64,000 nucleotides of DNA, taken from Deltaproteobacteria bacterium (lineage in GTDB: Bacteria; Desulfobacterota; Syntrophobacteria; Syntrophobacterales; Syntrophobacteraceae). Positions within the stretch are counted from its first letter, which is position 1. Each line of letters starts with the position of its first letter. The position numbers were made by a program, and so were the translations under genes. The notes under the pieces are model-generated. The model saw nothing but the letters and a program-made list of their open reading frames with translations. It had not been told where the DNA came from and made no database searches. Below, piece by piece: positions 26,227 through 34,712 of the stretch. The stretch covers positions 1 to 64,000 of the forward strand of contig JAJYDE010000010.1 in the NCBI GenBank assembly GCA_021777755.1. Reading direction: 5' to 3'.

Positions 26227-26886
26227 ATGCGGAACCTGCCGGTCCTTATCGCCTGTTGCCTGGGCGTTTTGGTGTTTTTAAGCGTTTCCGACTGTTGGGC
26301 TTATAACAACGCGCAGTGCATCCGGTGCCATCGGCAGGGCAGCCGGAAAAGCGATCTTTTTATTCCTGTTGGCGCCTTCAAAGCCTCCGCGCACGGCGGG
26401 ATGGACTGCGTGGATTGCCACACCGAGGTAAAAGATGAGGCCCACATGAGCGCGAAAAGGGCCGCCGCTGTAAATTGCGGGCAATGCCACGAGCAGAAAA
26501 ACCTCCATGGGATGAGGGAAACGGGCCGAAGCGTGGTCCAGTGTTACGAGTGCCACACCAAACACGCCATACTGCCCAAGAGTAATCCCAATTCTTCGAT
26601 CTACCCCGCAAGGCTCAAAAAGACCTGCGCCGGGTGTCATCCGGTGGAAACGGGGAAGACGGGCTACCTGGCGTGGTTATTAACGCTTCAGATAAAATGG
26701 CACAAAAAAGCGGATTTTTCCAAGGCCTACAGCCGGTATGACTGTGTCGGATGCCACCAGGGGCAGGCGGCCCACGGAGAGCTCCGCGCCGTGGACGCCC
26801 AGACCTGCGGCGTGTGCCATCTGCCAAAGAAAGGTCGTGCGCCCCTTTGGATAACTATTCATCCTCGGGCGAGTTTAACGAAATAA
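26227..26886 (+). CDS. Seven-heme periplasmic cytochrome c
   Basis: 219 residues from the ATG at 26227, which begins a clear signal peptide (MRNLPVLIACCLGVLVFLSV); the ATG at 26176 is an alternative. Seven CxxCH sites are visible: CIRCH, CVDCH, CGQCH, CYECH, CAGCH, CVGCH and CGVCH. It is exported and should carry electrons in the periplasm. Its place between etfA and the HdrD-like membrane protein suggests it exchanges electrons with the quinone side of that complex. I do not see a named family; it resembles the small tetra-to-octaheme cytochromes of Desulfobacterota. Confidence 0.85.
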   Translation: MRNLPVLIACCLGVLVFLSVSDCWAYNNAQCIRCHRQGSRKSDLFIPVGAFKASAHGGMDCVDCHTEVKDEAHMSAKRAAAVNCGQCHEQKNLHGMRETGRSVVQCYECHTKHAILPKSNPNSSIYPARLKKTCAGCHPVETGKTGYLAWLLTLQIKWHKKADFSKAYSRYDCVGCHQGQAAHGELRAVDAQTCGVCHLPKKGRAPLWITIHPRASLTK

Positions 26887-27007
26887 CCGCCGATGTTTGA
26901 AACCGCCTTGTTCCATCGAGTATTTCTCGCGGCGATCTTTGTGAGGGGGCTCGGACTTTTCGCCCCGAAATCGTTCGCGCGGCAACCCAAATCGAGGAGA
27001 TAGTCGA

Positions 27008-28900
27008 TTGTTCACCGCTTTTGATCCGTTGCTCATTGCGACAGCCCTTCTCATCATGGTCGTCGGGACCCGGAGGCGATGGTCTTTCTGGCGAAAAGGA
27101 AGAAGCGAGAACCGACCCGGCGACTGGAAGGGCCTTTCGGGCTACCTGCTCTTCCAAAAAAAGATCTTGAAGGGCGGGTGGGGTGGAATCGCCCACATGG
27201 TTCTCTTCTGGGGCGTATTGATCCCCCTGGTCGTGATCGTGCTCGCACAGTTCGCTTTCGTTATGCGCCCTGGCCCGGCCCACGCCCTCGCGTTTATTCT
27301 GGATCTCGCGGGCGCGGCGGCGATGGCCGGCGTTCTCTTTTTCCTTGTCCGGAGGGCGGCGAGGTCTTTCAAGACATCCGGCGTCTCTTCGGAAATGCCG
27401 TGGCCGGCCGCCTTGCTGTTCCTAATTCTCCTTAGCGGGTTCATCGCCCAGGGGACCCGCCTGAACCTTGTTCCAGCGCCTTTTTGGACCGCGCCCGTCG
27501 GATGGCTTTTTTCCAGGGTGTCCCCTTCCTCTCCGCTGGCCCTCCAGCTTGCCATCCGGTTGCATTTTTTCGCGGTGCTGGGCCTTTTCGCCCTGCTTCC
27601 TTTCACCTCGTTGCGCCATGTGCCGGCGGGGGCACTAAATGTCTATTACAGGCGGAAAGGTCCTCGAGGGGTTTTGAGGCCGGTTTCTTTCGAAAAGGGT
27701 CCGCTTGGAGCCAAAAGCACGGCCGATCTTACGTGGAAACAGTTGCTCGAAGCCGAAGCCTGCGTCTCCTGCGGCCGCTGCGAACAAAATTGCCCCGCCT
27801 TTCTTTCGGGTAAGAAGCTTTCCCCCCGCAACCTAATGGGGAAGATTTTCAAACAACTGGAGGCGCCGGAAAGCTCCCTTGCGGGCGAGGCCGTGAGCCT
27901 TGAAGAAATTTGGTCCTGCACGACCTGCATGGCCTGCGTCGCCCATTGTCCTCTCTATATCGAACCGATGGACAAAGTGGTGGACATGCGCAGATACGAG
28001 ATCCTCGGCAAAGGCGCCGCGCCGGTCGAGGCCCGGCCAATGCTCCGCGACCTGGAGCTTTTCGGGGATGTGAACGGAAAGGGGATTTCCCGCAGAACGG
28101 ATTGGGCGCTAAACCTCGGGGTCCCGATTCTTTCCGCCACGAGTGAGCAGCCGCAGGTCCTGTTGTGGATCGGATGTTCGGGAGCGTTCCACCCAAAGTA
28201 CCGGGAAACCGCCCGCAACATGGTGAAAATTCTCAAAAGGGCGGGTGTGTCTTTCGCGATCCTCGGGGGCGAGGAGGGGTGTTGCGGCGATCCGGCCAGG
28301 AGACTGGGGGAGGAATCTCTTTTTCTCGATCTTGCCCGAAAGAACATCCTGCGCTGGCAGCGTCATTGTTTTAAAAAAATCGTGGCGCTCTGTCCCCATT
28401 GCTTCAACACGCTAAAAAACGAATACCCGGTAGTGGCCGAAAAGATGGGGACGGAGGCCAGGACCGAAATAGAAGTTGTTCATGCTTCGGAATTTTTGCT
28501 TAACATCATCGAGGGGAAACAAATCACGTTGAAATATCCCGTAAAGGGACAAGCGGCCATTCACGACCCCTGCTACCTGGGGCGGGCAAACGGGATCTAC
28601 GCCCCTCTCAGAAAAATCGTCAAGGCGATCCCGGGCCTTTCGCTGCGCGAGTTGGAGCGAAGCGGTGAAAAGGGGTTTTGCTGCGGGGGGGGCGGAGGCG
28701 GAATGTGGCTTCACGAAACAAAGGGGGTCCACATCAATGGTCTAAGGGCCGCCGAGATCGCGGGCAGCGGAGTCGGGCTCGTTTCGACCGCATGCCCCTA
28801 TTGCCTGACCATGCTTGAAGACGGCCTCAATGCGCTCGAATTGGAACGGCCGATCAAGGTCGAAGACATCATCGATATCGTATCCGGCTCTTTGGGGTAG
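27008..28900 (+). CDS. HdrD-like membrane Fe-S oxidoreductase (ETF-to-membrane link)
   Basis: 630 residues from a TTG with a GGAG site. The N-terminal 220 residues hold about five membrane helices. Two 4Fe-4S sites follow (CVSCGRCEQNCP and CTTCMACVAHCP), then two CCG-type cysteine-rich domains (EGCCGDPARR and GFCCGGGGGG) as in heterodisulfide reductase subunit D. Such proteins encoded with etfBA in syntrophs and sulfate reducers link ETF to the membrane menaquinone pool. Here the gene sits between the cytochrome and etfB, which fits that role. Confidence 0.88.
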   Translation: MFTAFDPLLIATALLIMVVGTRRRWSFWRKGRSENRPGDWKGLSGYLLFQKKILKGGWGGIAHMVLFWGVLIPLVVIVLAQFAFVMRPGPAHALAFILDLAGAAAMAGVLFFLVRRAARSFKTSGVSSEMPWPAALLFLILLSGFIAQGTRLNLVPAPFWTAPVGWLFSRVSPSSPLALQLAIRLHFFAVLGLFALLPFTSLRHVPAGALNVYYRRKGPRGVLRPVSFEKGPLGAKSTADLTWKQLLEAEACVSCGRCEQNCPAFLSGKKLSPRNLMGKIFKQLEAPESSLAGEAVSLEEIWSCTTCMACVAHCPLYIEPMDKVVDMRRYEILGKGAAPVEARPMLRDLELFGDVNGKGISRRTDWALNLGVPILSATSEQPQVLLWIGCSGAFHPKYRETARNMVKILKRAGVSFAILGGEEGCCGDPARRLGEESLFLDLARKNILRWQRHCFKKIVALCPHCFNTLKNEYPVVAEKMGTEARTEIEVVHASEFLLNIIEGKQITLKYPVKGQAAIHDPCYLGRANGIYAPLRKIVKAIPGLSLRELERSGEKGFCCGGGGGGMWLHETKGVHINGLRAAEIAGSGVGLVSTACPYCLTMLEDGLNALELERPIKVEDIIDIVSGSLG

Positions 28901-28929
28901 CGGACCGATCGGCCAGGGGCGAGGTGTAA

Positions 28930-29778
28930 ATGAGAATTATTGTGTGTGTGAAACAGATTTGCCAGGTGTACGCCAGGAGCGGGATGGACCCGAGGTCTTG
29001 GTTCGTTGCGCCCGAGGATAAAGTCTACCGCGTCAATCCCTTCGATGAAGCCGCCCTCCAGTTGGCGGCCAAGGTCAAAGGCGCTTTGGCCCGAACGGAA
29101 ATCAGACTGCTGACTTTGGGCCCGCTTATAGCCGAGGCCGAATTGCGACGAGGCGTGGCCATGGCGGGAGCTGATGAACTTATCCAACTTGTGTCGCAAA
29201 CGGCCCCGGATCCTTGGGCCAAATCGCTCATCTTGGCCCGCGCAGTCAAAATGATTGGCGCGGACCTTGTTTTATGCGGCAAAGAAGCCTTGGATACCAG
29301 GCATGGTCAGGTGGGCGCCTTTTTGGCCCGCCACCTCGAAGTCCCTTTTGTCTCGTCGATTAAAAACCTCGAAATTTCCCCGGACGGCGCGACCGCGAAG
29401 GTGGAAAGGTCGGCGAGAAAAGGCGTTGGAGAGATTTGGGAGTCTCCTGTGCCTGCCGTCTTCAGTGTGGACATCGGGCGGGACGCTCTCCCCTACCCCT
29501 CCAATGAAGCAAAAAAGCGCGCCGAGGCTTTGCCGCTGCGCATACGGAGCTTTTCCGACGAGCCCGTCCCCCTGACTACACACCTGGGAATAGAGCCGCC
29601 ACGCCCCAGGCCGATAAAAATCCCGGCGCCCGATAGCTCTCTTCCCGCCTTCGAAAGGGTTGGGCAACTCTTTCTGGGAAGCCGCATCGAAAAGAAGGGG
29701 CTGATTTTGAGCGGGACCCCGGAGTCGCAGGTGGAGGGGATCGTTTCTTTTTTGAGAGACCATTCCCTTTTGAAATAA
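28930..29778 (+). CDS. etfB: Electron transfer flavoprotein beta subunit
   Basis: 282 residues beginning MRIIVCVKQICQVY, then VNPFDEAALQLA, LCGKEALDTRHGQVGAFLARHL and the AMP/adenine-side segment of EtfB. It is slightly longer than the usual 250-260 because of a C-terminal extension. A GAGG site precedes the ATG. It pairs with the EtfA encoded at 25158 and completes the oye1-oye2-etfA-cytochrome-hdrD-etfB block. Confidence 0.92.
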   Translation: MRIIVCVKQICQVYARSGMDPRSWFVAPEDKVYRVNPFDEAALQLAAKVKGALARTEIRLLTLGPLIAEAELRRGVAMAGADELIQLVSQTAPDPWAKSLILARAVKMIGADLVLCGKEALDTRHGQVGAFLARHLEVPFVSSIKNLEISPDGATAKVERSARKGVGEIWESPVPAVFSVDIGRDALPYPSNEAKKRAEALPLRIRSFSDEPVPLTTHLGIEPPRPRPIKIPAPDSSLPAFERVGQLFLGSRIEKKGLILSGTPESQVEGIVSFLRDHSLLK

Positions 29779-29846
29779 CGACAGTATAACGAACGAATCC
29801 TTGCTCCACGTCGGTTTTGTGCTTAAACGCAAAGCTTTCGAGCGCC

Positions 29847-29875
29847 TTGATAGGCTCGATCGTTCGTGATATAAT
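29847..29875 (+). promoter_or_regulatory. Sigma-70 promoter upstream of a small gene and adh
   Basis: TTGATA at 29847-29852 and a perfect TATAAT at 29870-29875 with 17 nt between. Transcription would start near 29882, just in front of the gene at 29897, and may continue into the alcohol dehydrogenase and two-component genes. Confidence 0.7.
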
Positions 29876-29896
29876 TTTCCCCGGGAAAGTGATGCC

Positions 29897-30202
29897 GTGC
29901 GTCTTCTCGTCGAAGAGTTTTGTAATTGCTGCGAATCCTTTTTTGCCGTGCCCGGACTTTCCCCTGAATTGACGTATAGAATTGACAAACTGAAGGACAC
30001 TGTCGCCCCCTTGGAGGGTAAAGTTTATCTTAAGACTTTAAAGGGGCGGGAAACCCTTCTGAAATGCATTGAAAAGCTCAACTTTATCAAGGATCGTCCG
30101 ACCGGTGACGTTGACGCGCTTTTTCGCCTTCTTACTGATCTTGAAATAGCTTGTGATGATCTCCTCGTTCATACCTACGAATTTCGAATCAAGGCCGGGT
30201 GA
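29897..30202 (+). CDS. Small protein of unknown function upstream of adh
   Basis: 101 residues from a GTG at 29897. It is helical, with a CNCCESFF motif near the N-terminus (Cys 9, 11 and 12) and ETLLKCIEKLNFIKDRP, DVDALFRLLTDLEIACDDLL further on. No family is recognised. The strong sigma-70 promoter just upstream supports it being expressed, with a very short leader. It lies 163 nt before the alcohol dehydrogenase start. Confidence 0.6.
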   Translation: MRLLVEEFCNCCESFFAVPGLSPELTYRIDKLKDTVAPLEGKVYLKTLKGRETLLKCIEKLNFIKDRPTGDVDALFRLLTDLEIACDDLLVHTYEFRIKAG

Positions 30203-30364
30203 AATTAATTGTAGTATAGTTATGAGTGGTTGGCTGGAATAGGCTTTTCGAGACTTCAAAAGTCCAGCGCCGCCAAGGCAACCTTAAGACTTATCGATTC
30301 CCGGTTTTTCCCTGAAGAAAGTAACCGGAGGATTTGTATAATTCAGCAAGGAGCAGCGCCCGCA

Positions 30365-31522
30365 ATGGATGTGTACGACTCTTTACAGAAGTTCGAAGTC
30401 CCTGAAATAATTCATGGAATAGGCGCTTTGAGCATCGTCGGAAAATCCGCCAAGCGCCTTGGCGGAGAGCGCGTTCTTCTTGTTACGGACCCCGGGTTGG
30501 TCAAGACTGGCTGGGTTGATGAAACGATCGAACACCTGAGAGCCGAGGGTCTGAAATATGTTGTCTACGACAACGTGTCTACAAACCCCAAAGACTTTCA
30601 AATCGAGGAAGGCGCGCAGGTCTACGAGAAAAAGCAGTGCGATGTCATTGTCGCGGTGGGAGGGGGCAGCCCCGTCGATGCGGCCAAGGGGATCGCAATT
30701 CTGGCCTCAAACCGAGGCGCCATTCAAGATTATGAGGGATGCAACCTGGTTACCCAACCCGTGCCTCCGATGGTCTGCGTTCCGACAACGGCCGGCGCCG
30801 GCGCCGATGTCACCCAGTTTGCGGTAGTCACCAATTCCGCAAAACGCATGAAAATGGTGATCATCAGCCGTGCGATTATGCCCGAGATCGCCCTCATAGA
30901 TCCGCGTCTGCTGATGACCGAATCTCCGGAACTGGTCGCAGCCACCGGGATGGACACCCTGGCTCATGCGATAGAAGCCTACGTGTCTTCACTTTCATGG
31001 CCTCTTACCGACCCTCATGCGCTCCACGCCGTCGAACTGGTCAGCCAACACCTGGTCAACGCGGCGCGCTCCAAGGACATGAAGTCGCTTGAGGGAATGT
31101 CCTTGGCCTGCCTGGAAGCCGGCATCGCCTTTTCCAACGCCATCCTGGGCGCGGTGCACGCCCTCGCTCATCCCCTCGGCGGCTTCTATGACATTCATCA
31201 TGGGCTGGTCAACGCCGTTTTGCTGCCCGTTGTTGTCAAACGCAATATGGACCACTCCCTGGACAAGTATGCCCGAATCGCCAAAGCCATGGGCGCCGAC
31301 ACAGCGGGAATGACTGCCCGGGCGGCCGCTAAATGCGCGCTGGACCAGATCCGCAAGCTTATCGATGACCTCGGACTTCCCTCCAGGCTGTCCCAATTCG
31401 ATGTAAACCTCGAGGATATCGCCCGGTTGGCCGAATTCGCCGAAGCCGACATCTGCATGCAAACGAACCCGTACCGCTATCCCAGAGATGAGATAGAAAC
31501 ACTTTATCGCGAGGCTTGGTAA
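30365..31522 (+). CDS. Iron-containing (group III) alcohol dehydrogenase
   Basis: 385 residues from the ATG at 30365, with AAGGAG upstream; longer starts add unrelated residues. The nucleotide site is GGGSPVDAAKG (99-109). The iron ligands are D197 and H201 (GMDTLAHAIEA), H265 (GAVHALAHPLGG) and H279 (DIHHG). This family oxidises simple alcohols. In many mycofactocin genomes its members keep NAD bound and need an external carrier, which would be mycofactocin here. It is followed after 9 nt by a sensor kinase gene. Confidence 0.88.
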   Translation: MDVYDSLQKFEVPEIIHGIGALSIVGKSAKRLGGERVLLVTDPGLVKTGWVDETIEHLRAEGLKYVVYDNVSTNPKDFQIEEGAQVYEKKQCDVIVAVGGGSPVDAAKGIAILASNRGAIQDYEGCNLVTQPVPPMVCVPTTAGAGADVTQFAVVTNSAKRMKMVIISRAIMPEIALIDPRLLMTESPELVAATGMDTLAHAIEAYVSSLSWPLTDPHALHAVELVSQHLVNAARSKDMKSLEGMSLACLEAGIAFSNAILGAVHALAHPLGGFYDIHHGLVNAVLLPVVVKRNMDHSLDKYARIAKAMGADTAGMTARAAAKCALDQIRKLIDDLGLPSRLSQFDVNLEDIARLAEFAEADICMQTNPYRYPRDEIETLYREAW

Positions 31523-31531
31523 GCGATTTCA

Positions 31532-32725
31532 ATGAATAATGAAAAATCTGGATCTTTTGATTTCAAGGGGCTGGGTTATTCCAAAGTGGGCCACTTCAAA
31601 CAGGTGCGCTCAAAAATCAGAGAGCTCGAGGAGCTTGGCACCGAACTCGCCCAGCGGCACAATGAACTCGAAGCCATTATAAATAATATGACCGACGGAC
31701 TTACCATTCTTGACAGGGAGCTTAACATCGTTTTTGTCAATAAGGTTCAACAGACGATGTTTCTTGGGCGCCCATTGGTCGGATCGAAGTGCTATGAGGC
31801 GTTTTACGGCAAGAAGGAAGCCTGTCCCAAGTGTTCCGCACTCCTGACCATGAGCACGGGGGAAACCGCGCGGGGTGAGATTGAAGTGCGCAAAGGCCAA
31901 TATTCCGGACGTTGTATCGAGTGGACTATTTCGCCTGTAAAAGGTCCATCCGGCAGCGTGGACCGACTCCTTTTACTGATGCGGGACATCACGGATCGCA
32001 AAGAGTACGAGTTCAACCTGATGCGAGCCGACAGAATGGCCGCCATAGGACTGCTGGCGGCGGGGATCGCCCATGAAATCAACAATCCCCTCACCTCGAT
32101 AGCCGGTTTTTCGGAGGGACTTCTCAAACGTTTGAAAAAGAATTCAGAATTATGTGACAGCAAGCTCTCGGCATATTTTCAAGATTATCTGCAGATTATC
32201 AACAATGAAGCGTATCGTTGCAGAGATATCATTCGAAACCTTATACGGTTCAGTCACAAGTCTACTTGCGACCACGAGATACTTGATGTAAACCAGGTAA
32301 TAAATGATACGGTTTCTCTCATTCGACAGCATGCCAAAGATAATGGCATCAGCATGGTGAATAGCGCTGGAAAGAAACCGGCCCCGATTACAGGCAATGA
32401 ATCCGAACTCAAGCACATGTTTTTGAATCTGCTAAGCAATGCTCTTGAAGGCGCGGAAGAAGGCGGGATTGTATCCATATTCACTCAAAACATCGACAAT
32501 GTGGTGCAGGTCGTAATCTCCAATGAGAAAGGCAACTGCGCTTCGAGACCATGCGAGGAAGTCCCTCCGTCGCGCGGCTCCGCCAATCCGGGGGTGGGGG
32601 GAACGCCTCTAAGCCTGTCTATCTGCTATAGCATAATGCAACACCATAAAGGCGACATCCAGGTTAACGGCGCGGGTGGAAGAGAACCGGCTTACGTTTT
32701 GCGCTTTCCTGTCGCTCTACCATGA
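31532..32725 (+). CDS. PAS-domain sensor histidine kinase
   Basis: 397 residues: an N-terminal coiled coil (35-50), a PAS domain (about 50-165, IINNMTDGLTILDRELN with CYEAFYGKKEACPKC), HisKA with the phosphorylated His in GIAHEINNPLTSIAGF, and a HATPase domain (LFLNLLSNALEGAEEGGI). No membrane helices are seen, so it is cytoplasmic. The CPKC-type cysteines in the PAS could hold a metal or sense redox. It pairs with the NtrC-type regulator 59 nt downstream and follows the dehydrogenase gene closely, so it may sense the alcohol or redox state. Confidence 0.85.
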   Translation: MNNEKSGSFDFKGLGYSKVGHFKQVRSKIRELEELGTELAQRHNELEAIINNMTDGLTILDRELNIVFVNKVQQTMFLGRPLVGSKCYEAFYGKKEACPKCSALLTMSTGETARGEIEVRKGQYSGRCIEWTISPVKGPSGSVDRLLLLMRDITDRKEYEFNLMRADRMAAIGLLAAGIAHEINNPLTSIAGFSEGLLKRLKKNSELCDSKLSAYFQDYLQIINNEAYRCRDIIRNLIRFSHKSTCDHEILDVNQVINDTVSLIRQHAKDNGISMVNSAGKKPAPITGNESELKHMFLNLLSNALEGAEEGGIVSIFTQNIDNVVQVVISNEKGNCASRPCEEVPPSRGSANPGVGGTPLSLSICYSIMQHHKGDIQVNGAGGREPAYVLRFPVALP

Positions 32726-32784
32726 CATAGGGGAATTAAGTAATCGACCTGCCCTTTGCAATAGGTTGTGAGAGGAGTTTAGCG

Positions 32785-34119
32785 ATGAGTCGTGGAATGA
32801 TCCTGGCCATAGACGACGAACACAATATCAGGCATCTGCTAGAGAGTGAATTCACCCTCGAAGGCTATGAGGTCAAAACCGCCAAGGACGGCCAGGAAGG
32901 CCTCCAACTGTTGGATAAGCATGCTTTTGACGTTGTGCTCCTCGACATAAAGCTGCCGCGGATGAACGGTATCGAGGTGCTTAAGCGACTCAAAAAGAAA
33001 TCCCCTTCCACCGAGGTGCTCATGATCACAGGCTACGGGGATATAAAAACGGCCGTCGAGTCTTTAAAACTTGGCGCCCGCGAATACATTACCAAGCCCT
33101 TCAGCCTTGATGAACTCCTGGGGCTCGTAGAGCGGGTCATTACCGGTTCCGCAAACGGCAATGAGGTCTTAGTTCAACCGGAGCGAGTTAAATACGGGGA
33201 CAAGCGGTCTGATTTCCTGCGATGCCCGAGCAGAGCGATGGGCGCGATTTATGATCTGATCGACAGGGCCGCCCCCACGGAAAACACTATTCTGATCCAG
33301 GGCGAAACCGGGGTGGGCAAGGATGTGCTTGCCTACCAGATCCACTGCAACAGTCTTCGAAAAAACGGTCCGTTCATAACGGTCGACTGTGGCCTTCTAA
33401 ACAAAGACCTGGCGGAAAGCGAGTTGTACGGCCACAGTAAAGGGGCTTTTTCCGGCGCCTCGGAACGGAAGACCGGGCTGGTCGAGCAAAGTCACGGGGG
33501 TTCGCTCTTCCTGGATGAAATCGGAAATATCGAGTTGGAACTACAGAAAAAATTCCTGCGATTCCTTGAAACGAAAAAATTCCGCCGTGTTGGAGAGACC
33601 AAGGAAATCGAGGTAGATACGCGACTGATTCTGGCGACGAACCTGGATCTGAGCGATGCAGTCCAGCGAGGCGTTCTGCGCCAGGATCTTTTCTACCGCA
33701 TGGGAGTAGTTGAACTCACCATTCCACCCTTACGCAACCGCATCGAAGACATCGAGCGTCTTGTGGGCCTTTTTTTAAAGGACGCCAGGGGACCCCAGGC
33801 CACCATTCATCCGGAAACGCTGCAAGTGCTTGGCGAATACGGTTGGCCCGGAAATATTAGAGAATTGAAGTCAGTTATAAACAAGGCCTTAATCTTTGCG
33901 GGTTCCGGGGCTATCATGGCCGAACACCTCCCGTCCAATATTCTGGCAAACAGGAAAACCCTGCCTCGTAAGCCTCAAACCCTGGAAGAAGTGGAAAAGC
34001 AACATATCCTGGCGGTCCTGGACACCGCTGGCGGCAATCAGAGCAAAGCCTCGGAGATTTTGGGCATAAACCGCAAGACGCTCTATAAAAAAATCCACAA
34101 GCACAAACTCTTTCCCTAA
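32785..34119 (+). CDS. NtrC-family sigma-54 response regulator
   Basis: 444 residues: a receiver domain (phospho-Asp in VVLLDIKLPRMNG, T/S site MITGYG, Lys in ITKPF), a AAA+ domain with Walker A GETGVGKD, the sigma-54 contact loop as GAFSGA (usual GAFTGA, conservative change), Walker B GGSLFLDEIG, and a C-terminal Fis-type HTH (NQSKASEILGINRKTLYKKI). It should activate a sigma-54 promoter in answer to the kinase upstream. I found no good sigma-54 site immediately before the dehydrogenase. Confidence 0.9.
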   Translation: MSRGMILAIDDEHNIRHLLESEFTLEGYEVKTAKDGQEGLQLLDKHAFDVVLLDIKLPRMNGIEVLKRLKKKSPSTEVLMITGYGDIKTAVESLKLGAREYITKPFSLDELLGLVERVITGSANGNEVLVQPERVKYGDKRSDFLRCPSRAMGAIYDLIDRAAPTENTILIQGETGVGKDVLAYQIHCNSLRKNGPFITVDCGLLNKDLAESELYGHSKGAFSGASERKTGLVEQSHGGSLFLDEIGNIELELQKKFLRFLETKKFRRVGETKEIEVDTRLILATNLDLSDAVQRGVLRQDLFYRMGVVELTIPPLRNRIEDIERLVGLFLKDARGPQATIHPETLQVLGEYGWPGNIRELKSVINKALIFAGSGAIMAEHLPSNILANRKTLPRKPQTLEEVEKQHILAVLDTAGGNQSKASEILGINRKTLYKKIHKHKLFP

Positions 34120-34712
34120 ATTGCACTCTCACGATTTGAAAAAAATCGTTGCGGCAGAAAGCCCCTTTCGACCCCAAAAACTCATGTATCAGATATTTAC
34201 TTTACTTTTCAGTGGGTTGTGCTGTGCGCGCACCCGCGCCAGAGGTAGTATCTGCGCAGCTTTTCTTCCCGACTGTGCCCGGGTCGGCTCGAATGGTCCC
34301 ATATTCGCCCGGCGCTCCGACTCAACAATTTCCTATCTCATTGATATTAAAGTTTAAAAATACCCAAGTCCTGGATTTTGCCATTCGCTGGAAATAGGAG
34401 GCACAGACCTTGCTCTTACTGGCGCTATCCTCGGGGGACGCTTCTCCCATGTGAAGGGTGGTGTTTGAGGCAGGTTGCAACCGCTCAATGTTCCTAATCC
34501 AAGCTCATCAACTCATTGGATTTCTCTGTTCCAGGCAGCCCTCCATCCAAAGAACTTATTGCGAAAGGGGGGTGATACGATCCGATAGGGTTCCAAAGTT
34601 TCGCGTAAAACCGGAGGAACTCGATGCACAGACTTGAGGTCGTGGCTGCGCGCTTTTGCCGGGCCACCTTACGTAAATTCTCGGGTTGTCTACCTTTCAC
34701 AGGAGAAATCGA
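34120..34712. other. Intergenic region without a recognisable gene, 593 bp
   Basis: Between the regulator and the DUF362 gene. Short frames exist but none has a plausible product. A ribosome site (ACAGGAGAAATCGA) lies at its right end. No clear promoter or terminator was identified. It probably contains the promoter of the long downstream block. Confidence 0.5.
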
